Shown piece after piece: positions 18,801 through 27,722 of a stretch of DNA of 47,044 nt. The DNA is taken from positions 1-47,044 of the forward strand of contig NZ_JBGNFV010000004.1 of NCBI RefSeq assembly GCF_041449215.1, in the 5' to 3' direction. A program made the position numbers and the translations under genes. The notes below the pieces were generated by a model. That model did no database searches, was not told where the DNA came from, and saw nothing but the letters and a program-made list of their open reading frames with translations. Positions within the stretch are counted from its first letter, which is position 1. Each line of letters starts with the position of its first letter. The DNA is from Roseivirga sp. BDSF3-8 (lineage in GTDB: Bacteria; Bacteroidota; Bacteroidia; Cytophagales; Cyclobacteriaceae).

Positions 18801-20196
18801 ACTAGGCTTCTTGCCTATGGCCCTGTCTTCTTCTGCCGGAGCCGAGGTGCAGCAGCCACTCGCCACGGTAGTTATTGGGGGGCTCATTACATCCACACTC
18901 CTTACCCTGTTTGTATTGCCAGTCTTATACCGCTGGACGGAAAAGCGATCCTTTTCCTTAGGCAGGCAGGGAGCAGCAGTCTCCATTCTTTTGTTCGCCA
19001 TACTTATTCTATCCCCGCTATCCCCCGCTAATGCTCAGCAGGCAGAACCGCTTCCGGAGCTCACTATTGAAGAAGCACTGGACAGGGCCCTTACGTCCTA
19101 CCCCAGACTGCAGGCCTCTGGCAAGGAAATAGAAAAACAGGAGGCCCTGACAAAAACGGCCATTGACCTGGGACGCACCCAAATCTTCACCGCCGGGGAG
19201 GAAATTGGCGATAATGGAAACGGCGTGTACACCATCATTGGTATACAGCAACAGCAAATTGATCTGTTCGGTATAGGGCCGGCGCGAAAGGTCAGCAAGG
19301 AACGTGTGGCGCTGGCCGAAAAGGCCTATGCGCTCGACCGGCTGCAACTGGAGCAGGAAGTAAGAGAGGCCTTTGCCAATACCCTCGTAGCCAGGCGTAC
19401 ATTTGAGCTGTACGAAGCGCTCGATTCCCTCTATCGCAATTTTGAAAAGAGCGCCAGGCTACGGTACGAGGTAGAAGAGACCTCAAAACTAGCCTACCTG
19501 GCAGCCGCCAACCAGGTGAAGCAGGTAGATTTAAGACGGACACAGGCAACCTATGATTATGAATCAGCCATATACAAGCTCAACCTTTGGCTGGTGAGCG
19601 ACACCTTGTATACCGTCCATCCTGAGCTGCCCCCTGACTGGGATAGTCCCCTGCAACTACCCGACAGCCTTTCCGGTCACCCCGGGCTGCGAGTCGCTGA
19701 GCAACAAATGAAGCTTAGCGAAGCAAAGATCAAAGAGGCCAATGCCGCCTTTCTGCCCAAACTCAATGCCCAGTATGGCCTGCAGGAAGTAGGAGGGGAG
19801 AGCGGCTACTACCAGTATCAGTTTGGCCTCACCATCCCTCTCATCTTTAACCGGGAGCAGGGTAATGCACGCGCCGCACGGGTAGAGCAGGAAATTGCCG
19901 CCCAGAATTATCTGCAGAAACGCTACCAATTGCGCGCCGGGTATCTGTCAGTACTGAAAGAGTATCAAAAATGGGAAGCCTCCTGGCAGTTTTATGAGCA
20001 AGAGGCACTGCCCCTGGCCCGTGAACAGCGCAAAGGAGCTTTACTCGCCTACCGTGAAGGGGCCATTGATTACATTGGCCTTATCCAGAACCTAAAGGAG
20101 ACTCTGCAGGTAGAGATCAGCGCCCAGGAAGCCCTTATGCAATACCTGCAGGCAAGGTTTCGCCTCGCCTATTACATCACCCCCTCTAATCCATAA
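15844..20196 (+). CDS. czcA: CzcA/CusA-family heavy-metal RND permease fused to a TolC-like outer membrane factor
   Basis: 1450 residues. Residues 1 to about 1035 are a complete heavy-metal RND permease: twelve helices, two large periplasmic loops, and the proton-relay residues Asp400, Asp406 and Glu413 in DFGIIVDGAVIIVE. A hydrophobic segment at about 1043-1062 ending in SPANA then reads like a signal peptide with an AxA cleavage site. From about 1064 on there is a TolC-type outer membrane factor with the usual two repeats (LTIEEALDRAL; LQLPDSLSGHPGL). RND permeases drive export of ions such as Cu, Zn, Co or Cd using protons; which ion cannot be read here. Fusions of this kind are known in Bacteroidota. 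The adaptor gene follows 12 bases later, so one operon encodes the whole tripartite pump. Confidence 0.95.
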   Translation: MIDKIIAFSVKNKLIIGLLTLALIGAGIWSMTRVPIDAVPDITNNQVQIITQAPNLGTEDIEQFVTYPIELAMANLPGVVEIRSVSRFGLSLVTIVFEDDMGTYLPRQLVNEKLAVVRAEIPEGFGKSFTGPISTGLSEIYQYTLEVDPAYQDRYTSTDLRTFQDWIVRRQMAMVPGVVEVNAFGGKIKQYEVAVNPDELRAIDLTITDVFQALQRNNQNTGGAYIEKDHQANFIRGEGLARSLDDLRNVVVKTVDGIPIRIKDVATVQYGNAVRYGAFTKNGQGEAVGGMILMLKGANSNEVIEAVKERMEQIQASLPDGVSVAPFLDRSQLIAKTTGTITTNLVEGALIVIFVLVFLLGNWRGGLIVASTIPLSLLFAFILMHLFDVWANLMSLGAIDFGIIVDGAVIIVEGTVFFLARRVEASGKSIDKKDRDQVTIKASSKMMNAAFFGQLIILIVFLPILFLEGVEGKMFQPMALTFMFAMLGAMVLCLTYVPMVSSLFLRVRPGRKRSWGDKVVTWLEKRYERALKATLRKAAWVIGVAAALLLCAVFIFSRMGGEFIPQLDEGDIAFHIILKPGSSLSEGIETSTRIENIILEQFPEVEQAMSRFGVAEVPTDPMPMDIADCFLILKPKSEWTSAQTKEGLIEEIKEAISVVPGVNYEFTQPIEMRFNELLTGVREDIAVKLYGEDLQVLADKAQEMGRIISTVEGVGDMRVEATGGLPQMTVTYDRADLAQYGLDIAHVNQAIQTSFAGGRAGVIFEGEKRFDLAVRLDSAYRSNINDLQSLYINTPTGAQIPLTEVASINYEPGPMQISRDNTNRRTYVGVNVRGRDVKTLVEEIQDKLEAELELPAGYYIRYGGAFENLERATSRLQVVVPIALALIFILIFFALGNVKQSLMIYMAIPLAAIGGIISLWLRDMPFSISAGVGFIVLFGVAVLNGLVLISSWNELKEEGMTDLDSRIKKGALRRVRPILLTALTDILGFLPMALSSSAGAEVQQPLATVVIGGLITSTLLTLFVLPVLYRWTEKRSFSLGRQGAAVSILLFAILILSPLSPANAQQAEPLPELTIEEALDRALTSYPRLQASGKEIEKQEALTKTAIDLGRTQIFTAGEEIGDNGNGVYTIIGIQQQQIDLFGIGPARKVSKERVALAEKAYALDRLQLEQEVREAFANTLVARRTFELYEALDSLYRNFEKSARLRYEVEETSKLAYLAAANQVKQVDLRRTQATYDYESAIYKLNLWLVSDTLYTVHPELPPDWDSPLQLPDSLSGHPGLRVAEQQMKLSEAKIKEANAAFLPKLNAQYGLQEVGGESGYYQYQFGLTIPLIFNREQGNARAARVEQEIAAQNYLQKRYQLRAGYLSVLKEYQKWEASWQFYEQEALPLAREQRKGALLAYREGAIDYIGLIQNLKETLQVEISAQEALMQYLQARFRLAYYITPSNP

Positions 20197-20208
20197 AACA
20201 GAGAATTA

Positions 20209-21417
20209 ATGAAGCTGAAAATATATTACACCATCCTGTCTTTGATTATGTTAATGCTAACTGCCTGCGGTGAGGAGCATAAAACTGAGGAAGGACATAC
20301 CCACGAAGGAGAAGCCCATTCATCGGAAGAAAGTGAGGGACATTCAGATCATGAAGAAGGCGAAAGCGTTCACCTTACTGCCAGTCAGTTTCAGGCACTA
20401 GATATGAAAGTAGGGCCTCTGGAACAGAGAAATATCAACAGTACCGTGCAGGCAAACGGTACCTTGGAAGTACCCCCTAAGAATGAGGCGCTGGTCACTG
20501 CCATCATGGGAGCTAATATCGCTTCTATAGAAATTATAGAGGGAGACGACGTACGGCAGGGGCAGGTACTGGCCTACCTCAGGCACCCCGATATCACCCG
20601 TATGCAAAGCGATTACATGGAAATATATAACCGGCACCAGTACCTGGAGCAGGAATATGAGAGGCAGAAGAAACTGTATGAAGCAGAAGTTGGCTCAGGC
20701 AAGAACTTCCAGCAGGCTACCGCTGAGTATAAAAGTGCACAGGCTGCCATCAACAGCCAGCAGGCACAGTTGCGGCAGCTCGGCATAAATCCTGCCCGGA
20801 TTCGTCAGGGTAATTTTTATACCCGGATACCCGTAGTTAGCCCCATTGATGGGGCTATCACAAAAGTAGAAGTGAAAACCGGTCAGTACGTACAGCCGCA
20901 AATGGAAATGTTCGAGATAGTAAATACAGAGCATATACATGCTGATCTTATGGTCTTCGAAAAAGATGTGCATAAGGTCAGCGAGGGGCAGACTGTACGC
21001 TTTACAGTAGAGAATCTGCCAGGCAGAGAACTAATGGCCGAGATATATTCCGTTGGTAAAAAGTTCGAGCAGGACCCGAAAGCATTGCATGTCCATGCGG
21101 AGATCAAAAATGAATCCCGCAGGCTTATACCAGGCATGTATGTGCGTGGGGAGATACTTACAGACAGTGTAACCACTACTGCTTTGCCAAAAGAGGCCAT
21201 CACCCGTGAGGGAGATGACTACCTTGCCTTCATGGCACAGCAGGAAGGAGAAGAATGGATGTTTACCCCCGTAAGGGTTAAGCCTGGCGCTACAAGTAGA
21301 GATTGGACAGCCGTCAGTTTCCTGGACGAAGTACCCAACGAGGCCAATTTTGCTATGGACAACGCTTACTACCTCCTCGCTGAAATGAAGAAAGGCGAGG
21401 GCGGTCATCATCACTAA
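20209..21417 (+). CDS. czcB: RND efflux periplasmic adaptor (CzcB/CusB family), His-rich lipoprotein
   Basis: 402 residues. The lipoprotein signal ends in LTAC (Cys20). A His/Glu/Asp-rich segment follows (residues 24-54: GHTHEGEAHSSEE and HSDHEE), and the protein ends in GGHHH; both ends could bind metal. The core is a membrane-fusion protein: LEVPPKNEALVTAIM beta strand, IEGDDVRQGQVLAYLRHPD lipoyl half, an alpha hairpin (about 140-190), the second lipoyl half VVSPIDGAITKVEVKTGQYV, then beta-barrel and proximal domains. It links the permease to the outer membrane factor and may hand over metal. It is last in the operon; no two-component regulator is adjacent. Confidence 0.93.
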   Translation: MKLKIYYTILSLIMLMLTACGEEHKTEEGHTHEGEAHSSEESEGHSDHEEGESVHLTASQFQALDMKVGPLEQRNINSTVQANGTLEVPPKNEALVTAIMGANIASIEIIEGDDVRQGQVLAYLRHPDITRMQSDYMEIYNRHQYLEQEYERQKKLYEAEVGSGKNFQQATAEYKSAQAAINSQQAQLRQLGINPARIRQGNFYTRIPVVSPIDGAITKVEVKTGQYVQPQMEMFEIVNTEHIHADLMVFEKDVHKVSEGQTVRFTVENLPGRELMAEIYSVGKKFEQDPKALHVHAEIKNESRRLIPGMYVRGEILTDSVTTTALPKEAITREGDDYLAFMAQQEGEEWMFTPVRVKPGATSRDWTAVSFLDEVPNEANFAMDNAYYLLAEMKKGEGGHHH

Positions 21418-21638
21418 TGAGATTCACGGCAAAGTACAAAATAGAGGCCTAAAAGTTACCCACAGCCTGATTATACCATGACTATAGGATCACTATAGAG
21501 TGGATAATGAGAATAATACAAATAGCAGTCTGAAATAGAGGGGTGAATACGGCTATTGTAAGCAGGTTGCCTCAGGTAGGAAGGAAAACACCATGCCCCT
21601 CAGAATCCTGGCGGGCATGATGCGCTGTCAGATTAGCT

Positions 21639-22775
21639 TCAGTCCTGGCTTCTTACCTTCAGCTCATCGCCGGCAATCACCTCCCAGGGGTAAAGCTGAA
21701 AGGTTTTGCCTTCGGACATGGCGACAAACAGGCCGTGCGGATAGGCGGGACCGAGATTAACTGATACGGTTTCTGAGCCGTCACTTTCGAGCGTTTCGGT
21801 CTCAATGATCTTCACCAGGCGATGGTCGTGCGGATTGCCTTTGTATCCTTCGCGGGTAAAGATATGGAAGCGGTTAGCCTGCTGGTCTGACACAAGGATA
21901 TAACCGGTACCGTCGGGCATGGTGTACAGGCTTATCCCTTCGTGGTCTTCCGCAAAGCCTTCGGTGGCAAACATGGCCAGCTCTTCATTTCCCTGCTCCG
22001 GATCGGCGTAGTACTTGCGTACGCCCACTGTCTCATCAGAGTAGTACACATAGCCCAGCTCGTCGTCAACAGCGATAGCTTCTATCTCATGGCGGCCGCT
22101 GAAGTTGCCGAATTTACGCACAAGGGTGGCGCTAACCTGGCCGCTGCCATTATCTTCCAGGCGGTACTGCCACAGATATGTGCCATCAGTAGGGCCGGTC
22201 TTCCTGCCGACTATGGCAAAGATAGTCCCGTCAGAGGGACGTTTATACAGTCCGATCCCCATCAGGTCGCGATACTCAGCCCCTGTTTCACCTTCGAATA
22301 CGGGTAGGCCACCACCGTCAACCGGCTGCATGTCTGGCAGGCTGTAAATACGTAGTTTGTGAGTGTACCGCTCGGTTGTAACAGCAATATCTGTAGGCTG
22401 GCCATTTAGCATGAGGCCATACTCCACATCCACATTATTAGGCCGTTCCAGACCCAGCACGCTCCTGCCAGGAACTATTTTGCCATCCAGGTCAAAAACA
22501 TAGAGTCCGCCACCGGCTTCTTTGTCCGTACCTATAATAAGGCTCCTGGCAGGATCCTCGGGATTTACCCATATGGCAGGGTCGTCTGTATCATGAGCCG
22601 TCGTGTCGGTGTAAGCACTCGGTGTCACGCTTACTACGGGCACATCGGGTGTAGTCAGAGCAGTCGGGGTAGCAGTGTCGGGGCTTTCGCTGTCGTTTTT
22701 ATCCTGACGCTGCTCCGAACCGGAAGGGGTACAGGCAGCCAGGGCAGCAAGTAGCAGTAAGGAATATTTTAACAT
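21639..22775 (-). CDS. Beta-propeller 3-phytase, lipoprotein
   Basis: 378 residues. The lipobox ALAAC (Cys15) is followed by an acidic/Thr-rich linker, then the six-bladed phytase domain. The signature HDTDDPAIWVNPEDP (61-75) and GTDKEAGGGLYVFDLDG carry the calcium-binding aspartates; later blocks (DLMGIGLYKR, HEIEAIAVDDELGYVYYSDE, AEDHEGISLY) fit the blades. These enzymes remove phosphates from calcium phytate. Lipidation puts it on the membrane. It is last in a - strand operon behind an acidic lipoprotein (25-base gap) and a TonB receptor, a combination also seen in Proteobacteria. Confidence 0.93.
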   Translation of the reverse strand: MLKYSLLLLAALAACTPSGSEQRQDKNDSESPDTATPTALTTPDVPVVSVTPSAYTDTTAHDTDDPAIWVNPEDPARSLIIGTDKEAGGGLYVFDLDGKIVPGRSVLGLERPNNVDVEYGLMLNGQPTDIAVTTERYTHKLRIYSLPDMQPVDGGGLPVFEGETGAEYRDLMGIGLYKRPSDGTIFAIVGRKTGPTDGTYLWQYRLEDNGSGQVSATLVRKFGNFSGRHEIEAIAVDDELGYVYYSDETVGVRKYYADPEQGNEELAMFATEGFAEDHEGISLYTMPDGTGYILVSDQQANRFHIFTREGYKGNPHDHRLVKIIETETLESDGSETVSVNLGPAYPHGLFVAMSEGKTFQLYPWEVIAGDELKVRSQD

Positions 22776-22800
22776 AAATAAAGGTATTCTGAATAAGCGT

Positions 22801-23811
22801 TTAGCGGGTAAGGGTTAAAGTGGTTTCACTGGTTTCTTCATCGTCGAACTCGCCGGTCAGGGTTAGGGTAAGCACACCGTTCTGAATTTGGAAGCTGCCC
22901 TCATAGACAAATTCTTCCTCGGCTCCGTTTTCCAGTTCCACATCATCTTCCAGAACAATGTCGCCCTCCCGGGCATCTCGTGTGATATCGTCGTATCCGG
23001 CTTCTATCTCTATCTCCAGATTTTCGCTCTCTGTTTCGCCGCATTCTGTTACTTCTTCGGTTTCTGTCAGTTCTACCACTACGGCCATCTCATCATAGGC
23101 AAATTCTATGGTAATACCTTCGACATCAGCGGACTGCAAACCGGCTACATCCTCATTTATCAAACCGAAAAGCTCTTTGAAACGATCGAACTGCTCAGTG
23201 TTCGTCGCATCCAGTTCCCACTCACCAAAAATCACCTCGTCATCCAGTACCTCGTATTCAAAAGGCATGCTAAATACAGTGGCTTCCTGTCCGGAACCTG
23301 TGATTCTGACATTAAACCCACGAAAATCATTGACATCGCCGTCATCGAAATAGGTTTCATCCAGGATAAAAACGAGTTCTATTTCTTCTACTCCTGCCGG
23401 AAAAAGCAGGGTACCTGCGCCTGTAGCCGGGTCAAATGATTGCACAAGGTCTTCGCCATTGTCCAGTGAGGTAGTGCAGTCGTCTATTTCATAATAAGCT
23501 TCAGCTCCGGTGATGTAGTCTGCCAGGTTGGTTATGCCTTCCGTATCCACTATACTGAAGTCGAGCATGTAATCTTGGCTCAGGGGGAATATACGTCCGC
23601 CGAGTTCTTCGGCACTTTCATCATACCGGTCGGCAAGCGTAATGACCAGGCTGGCCTCGTCACTGTCTTCCAGTTCGCCACCGCCTTCATCATCAAAAAG
23701 GATTAGCTGAGGGTATTCTCCGGGAGTGGTTACCGGCGTTACGTCTTCGTCTTCGCGTGAGCAGCCGGTCAGTGCTAATGCACCGAGGGCTGCGATATAT
23801 AGATATTTCAT
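22801..23811 (-). CDS. Acidic lipoprotein of the phytase operon, family unknown
   Basis: 336 residues. Lipoprotein signal ALTGC (Cys17). The mature chain is very acidic, with many Glu-Asp runs (EGGGELEDSDEASLV, DDVELENGAEEEFVYEG), and beta-rich, ending in alternating strands (LTLTLTGEFDDEETSE). No family was recognised. It sits between receptor and phytase with gaps of 32 and 25 bases, so it is probably co-expressed. The charge and position suggest a surface or periplasmic accessory that binds calcium or cationic complexes, but that is inference. Confidence 0.78.
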   Translation of the reverse strand: MKYLYIAALGALALTGCSREDEDVTPVTTPGEYPQLILFDDEGGGELEDSDEASLVITLADRYDESAEELGGRIFPLSQDYMLDFSIVDTEGITNLADYITGAEAYYEIDDCTTSLDNGEDLVQSFDPATGAGTLLFPAGVEEIELVFILDETYFDDGDVNDFRGFNVRITGSGQEATVFSMPFEYEVLDDEVIFGEWELDATNTEQFDRFKELFGLINEDVAGLQSADVEGITIEFAYDEMAVVVELTETEEVTECGETESENLEIEIEAGYDDITRDAREGDIVLEDDVELENGAEEEFVYEGSFQIQNGVLTLTLTGEFDDEETSETTLTLTR

Positions 23812-23843
23812 GATAATGTCTTTGTAACTTAATTAAAACAGGA

Positions 23844-26555
23844 TCAGAAGTCGAACTTGAGACCGAGGCGTGACCACCATGAGTAGAATTCACGTTGGAT
23901 GACGATGTCCTCGCTGCCCTGGTAGGCTTCGAAAGGCTGGTCGGTCAGGTTCATAAATTCGGCAAAGATCCGGAAGCGGCGGTCTACCGCATAACTGGCA
24001 CTGGCATCCAGTTGCAGGCGCTCACTTACGTAAATGTCCTCTTCGGCTGCTCCACCCAGTTCTGCGAGATATTCCCCATTGAAGTTAAGCGCGAGGCGGG
24101 CATTGAAGCGTTTGTACTCATAGGCCAGTGAGAAGTTGCCCAGGTGATCTGCCTGACCGGGTAGGCGAATGGTCTCTACCGCATCGGGGTTTTCCTCGCT
24201 GGCCTCCCGGCTTTGTATGTCGGCCTCTGAGTTGGTATAGGTGTAATTAAGGTATATGCTAAAGCCGCTAAGTGCACCTGGCAGAAAGTCCAGTTGACGC
24301 TGGAAGGCTACTTCGAGCCCAAAAAGGTCGGCACCTTGTCCGTTCTGGGCCTGGGTTACATCTACTCCGGTGGCAATAGGGGTACCGGTAAGCGGGTACT
24401 GGCTGTCAAATATGGTCTGGGGATAGATGAAGTCATTCAGGCGCTTATAAAATATGCCGCCTGATATGACCCCGACTGTTCCGAAGTACCTCTCGCCCAG
24501 CAGGTCTATGTTCATCGCACTCACTGGCTCCAGTTCAAAGTTGCCTACGGTGGCTTCCTCATCTTCCAGGTTAGCCTCTTGCGAGGGGATGATCTCGCTA
24601 AAGTTAGGCCTGGCATAACTCCAGGTTACGGCGGCCCGCAGGTTGGTATTGGGGGTAAGGGCGTACTTGGCATGCACCTGTGGCAGAAAGAAGTCGTAGT
24701 TGTTCTCGCCACTTACGGGGCGCAGCGCTTCCAGATCACCGTTTGGGGCTATGATCACGTCTGTACTTTCATAGCTGGTGTTGGTACGTTCGTAGCGGAC
24801 ACCGCCTAGCAGCGTCAGACGGTTAATCTGGTGGCGGGCCATAATGTATCCGGCATATACATTCTCATCGGCCTCGTAGCTTTCCAGGGCCTCATCTATG
24901 TATTTGTCCTCAATACTCAGCTCGAAGTCGGAAATATTGGTATTGAAGTAAGGGATAAAACGATCCAGGCTGAGGGGGTCGCTCAGATTATAGCGTCTGT
25001 CGAGAAAACTATCATCCAGCAGTCCACCGGTAAAAGCATCCAAATTGGGCACGTCACCACGGGCTTCCCATTTGTTTTGGGTTATGTTAAAGCGTTTGTC
25101 TTTCAAACGCATCTTCGCTCCGAACTTGAAAAGGCCTTTTGCATTACCGGCCTGGTAGGGAAGGCCTATGTTAAACTTAGCCGTCAGGTTACGATCTTCA
25201 GCCAGGGTATTTCCTTGTTCGAATTCATCGAATTCATAGGCGGAATTGTCCAGGTAGCCGGGGGCGGTAATAGATGGAAAGTCGGGATCGCTAAAGTCGA
25301 GGCTACTCGGTATACCTGCTATAAAGACCGCCTCATTGTCATAGGGAGTGTCCTGCTCTCCGTAGCTGTACTGCACTTCATAATCGATCCGTATTCGCGG
25401 AAAGGTGTGCCGTGCACCCAGGTTCACAGAGGTAACACTCTGAGACTCGAAGCGGTCCTTGGTCAGCTTTTCTATTTCTTCATCATCAGGGATAAATACA
25501 TAGCGCCTGCGCCATTCACGATCAGTAAAGCGGGTATAGAGGCTGCGCAGATAGATCTCCGTATTTTGCCCTATGCGATAGTCAAGTGTGGCACTTAGCC
25601 CGAGTCGGGTACGGGTAAGTTCGTAATCGCGTAGCTCAAGTTCGTTATCGAAGGGTTCGCGCTCCCAGTTATCCGAGCCGAGGTCGTTATGGTAGTAGCT
25701 GGTATTGAGCAGCAGGCCTAAAGCTTCATCACTACCGAAACGTTGTCCATACTGTAGTGAACCCTGCAGGTTCGGCTCTTCCATGAGGTTATTATATCCT
25801 ACCAGGGCAGAACCGCTTATGGCGGGCTCGGCTGTTTCGGCGGTTCGGGTAATCAGGTTTACGCTACCGCCTATGGCATCGCCGTCCATGTCGGGAGTGA
25901 GTGCCTTGGTTACTTCCATACTGGCGAGCTGGTCGGATGGGATCGCGTCCAGGGCCACAAAGCGCACATCTGCCTCGGGACTGGGGATTTGCTCACCGTT
26001 GATGTTAATATTGGTAAACTGGGGTGCCAGCCCCCTTACAAGTACGTAACGGCCTTCGCCCTGGTCACGCTCAATATTTACGCCGGGTACGCGCTGCAGA
26101 GCCTCCGCCGCGTTTGGATCAGGAAAGCGGCCTATCTGGTCGGCTGCAACTATATTTTTAATATTATCGGCGCTTCGCTGTTGATTGAGTGCGCGGGCCT
26201 GGCCCTGCAGGTAGCCGGTCACCGTGACACCGCTCAGCTCAGTGGTTCCGCTGCTTAGGGATAGTTCCAGGTATTCGGTTACGCCCGGTGAGACGCTTAC
26301 CTGTGCGGAGGTGTCCGTATAGCCGAGGTAGCGAATGCGTAATTCATAGTCACCGGCCTCCATGCTCAGGGAAAACTCTCCCTGTAAATTAGTAGATGTA
26401 CCGTAACTTGTATTGAGGGCCATAACCGTAGCACCGGGCATCGGCTCGCCGGTGGTGGCATCTACGACCTTGCCTCTTACCAGGCCCTTATCTTCCAGGG
26501 CAATGGCCTGTGAGAAACTGGTAATTGCAAATAGAAATAGCAGAAATGTTCTCAT
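23844..26555 (-). CDS. TonB-dependent receptor (Xanthomonas-Caulobacter type) of the phytase operon
   Basis: 903 residues. Signal peptide 1-19; carboxypeptidase-regulatory-like domain about 23-108 (GKVVDATTGEPMPGATV); plug about 125-235 with ADQIGRFPDPNAAEALQRVPG and VEVTKALTPDMDGDAIGG-type sequence; then a long barrel ending in an aromatic LGLKFDF. The plug wording is that of the Xanth-Caul receptor group. It would import a specific ligand across the outer membrane with TonB energy. Being first in the operon with a phytase lipoprotein, the ligand may be phytate, an inositol phosphate or a metal complex of it. Several + strand open frames inside it, including 24831-25598, are shadows. Confidence 0.93.
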   Translation of the reverse strand: MRTFLLFLFAITSFSQAIALEDKGLVRGKVVDATTGEPMPGATVMALNTSYGTSTNLQGEFSLSMEAGDYELRIRYLGYTDTSAQVSVSPGVTEYLELSLSSGTTELSGVTVTGYLQGQARALNQQRSADNIKNIVAADQIGRFPDPNAAEALQRVPGVNIERDQGEGRYVLVRGLAPQFTNININGEQIPSPEADVRFVALDAIPSDQLASMEVTKALTPDMDGDAIGGSVNLITRTAETAEPAISGSALVGYNNLMEEPNLQGSLQYGQRFGSDEALGLLLNTSYYHNDLGSDNWEREPFDNELELRDYELTRTRLGLSATLDYRIGQNTEIYLRSLYTRFTDREWRRRYVFIPDDEEIEKLTKDRFESQSVTSVNLGARHTFPRIRIDYEVQYSYGEQDTPYDNEAVFIAGIPSSLDFSDPDFPSITAPGYLDNSAYEFDEFEQGNTLAEDRNLTAKFNIGLPYQAGNAKGLFKFGAKMRLKDKRFNITQNKWEARGDVPNLDAFTGGLLDDSFLDRRYNLSDPLSLDRFIPYFNTNISDFELSIEDKYIDEALESYEADENVYAGYIMARHQINRLTLLGGVRYERTNTSYESTDVIIAPNGDLEALRPVSGENNYDFFLPQVHAKYALTPNTNLRAAVTWSYARPNFSEIIPSQEANLEDEEATVGNFELEPVSAMNIDLLGERYFGTVGVISGGIFYKRLNDFIYPQTIFDSQYPLTGTPIATGVDVTQAQNGQGADLFGLEVAFQRQLDFLPGALSGFSIYLNYTYTNSEADIQSREASEENPDAVETIRLPGQADHLGNFSLAYEYKRFNARLALNFNGEYLAELGGAAEEDIYVSERLQLDASASYAVDRRFRIFAEFMNLTDQPFEAYQGSEDIVIQREFYSWWSRLGLKFDF

Positions 26556-26939
26556 ACCGTGTGGCGGTTATATTGGTTTCTGCAAAGGAGCTCTGTACGC
26601 TGTTCAGCAACAATAGGTGGAGGGCAGCAAAAAGGCAACAAGGGAGTAGGTCACGGTATACAAAATGGCAACAACACGGCCTGTGTATTTTATTAATATA
26701 CTGATAGTCAGTAGTATATGTTACTTTAAAAAGTGTATTATTTAATCTTTACCACAGCGTTAAGTGTAGACAAACTAATAGAATATATTGCCTGGCGGAT
26801 TATAAATAAGTAGGCTAATTTAAGTGGCAGAAAATGAGATATTAAGGAGGGGATTTTGATGTAATTTATGCGGGGTATTTGTTATTCTAATAAAATTAGT
26901 AATTTAGAACTTTGGAAAGCGCTATTTCGTAATATTGAT
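26556..26939. other. Divergent intergenic region (TonB receptor / VapBC)
   Basis: AT-rich DNA that must hold both divergent promoters. The only clear structure is ACTGA-TAG-TCAGT, a small perfect inverted repeat near 26700-26715, flanked by TATA on the left and TATA a little further out on the right; it could be an operator for either side. No RNA or gene was seen. Confidence 0.35.
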
Positions 26940-27197
26940 ATGGCAAAGAAAGATAAGAAAGGCAAAAAGAAGCTCACCTTGTACTTCGATAATGAAGCCG
27001 ATATGCAGAAAGTGCAAAAAGTAGCCGAAAGTATGGGGGCCTATGTGGCTGCTCCTTCAGGCATATCTGATGGCCACAAAATGTCTCAGCTTTTGGAGCA
27101 AATTGCTAACCGGAATAGCCTTGGTAATGCCATACCCGACCCCGAGACCTGGCAAAAAGAGATGAGAAAAGACCGAAAACTTCCCTTCCGTGACTAA
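26940..27197 (+). CDS. Antitoxin of a VapBC-type pair
   Basis: 85 residues from ATG 26940; the frame opens further up at 26868 but that part is AT-rich and unlikely. A lysine-rich start (AKKDKKGKKKL) is followed by a short strand, LTLYFDNEAD, and a helix, which could be a small DNA-binding or dimerisation part. The C-terminus, PDPETWQKEMRKDRKLPFRD, is the toxin-wrapping tail found in many Bacteroidota antitoxins next to PIN toxins. It overlaps the toxin gene by eight bases, so the two are co-translated. It probably also represses the pair's own promoter. Confidence 0.82.
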   Translation: MAKKDKKGKKKLTLYFDNEADMQKVQKVAESMGAYVAAPSGISDGHKMSQLLEQIANRNSLGNAIPDPETWQKEMRKDRKLPFRD

Positions 27198-27588
27198 GAA
27201 AAAGAGGTATCTGCTGGATAGTAATATCGTTATCTATTCTGCTTTGCCCGAAAATGCCCATCTGAGAGAGTTTATTGACCGGCATTCACCTTCGGTATCA
27301 GCCATCACCAGGCTAGAAGTGCTGGGTTATAGTCGAATAACTCCTGCAGACCGGCGAATTTTCGAATTATTCTTTGAAGTAAGTAAAGTGTGGCCTGTTT
27401 CAGAAGTTGTAATAGACCTGGCTATTCAGCTAAGACAGATCAAATCTATGTCCCTGGGAGATGCAATAATCGGTGCAACAGGCCTGTGGCATAATCTTCA
27501 TATCGTAACCCGCAATACAAAGGATTTTGCTCATATTGAGGGGCTAAAGGTCTACAATCCCATGAAAGAGGGTCCCGGCTCATCATGA
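27190..27588 (+). CDS. vapC: PIN-domain ribonuclease toxin (VapC family)
   Basis: 132 residues starting at a GTG that overlaps the antitoxin gene. The four PIN-domain acidic residues are visible: Asp10 in YLLDSNIVIYS, Glu43 in TRLEVLGY, Asp91 in LGDAIIGAT and Asp112 in NTKDFAHI. They bind Mg or Mn for single-strand RNA cleavage. VapC toxins cut tRNA or rRNA when freed from the antitoxin. The target of this one is unknown. The protein is of normal length and all catalytic residues are intact, so the module is probably active. Confidence 0.92.
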   Translation: MTKKKRYLLDSNIVIYSALPENAHLREFIDRHSPSVSAITRLEVLGYSRITPADRRIFELFFEVSKVWPVSEVVIDLAIQLRQIKSMSLGDAIIGATGLWHNLHIVTRNTKDFAHIEGLKVYNPMKEGPGSS

Positions 27589-27722
27589 TGAGATCAAATT
27601 CGTCTCATTCATTAAAGCCATATTCCTTTAGCTAAATAAAATACTCAATTCTTTCTCTTCGTACCCGCCAAAAAGCACCTTATCAGGTTACGGTATAGGC
27701 TATGCTTTAACCATATAGGCTC

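Noticed and set aside
24831-25598. A 255-codon + strand frame inside the TonB receptor gene
   Set aside because: The receptor on the - strand has clear plug and barrel motifs over the same DNA; the + frame shows none.
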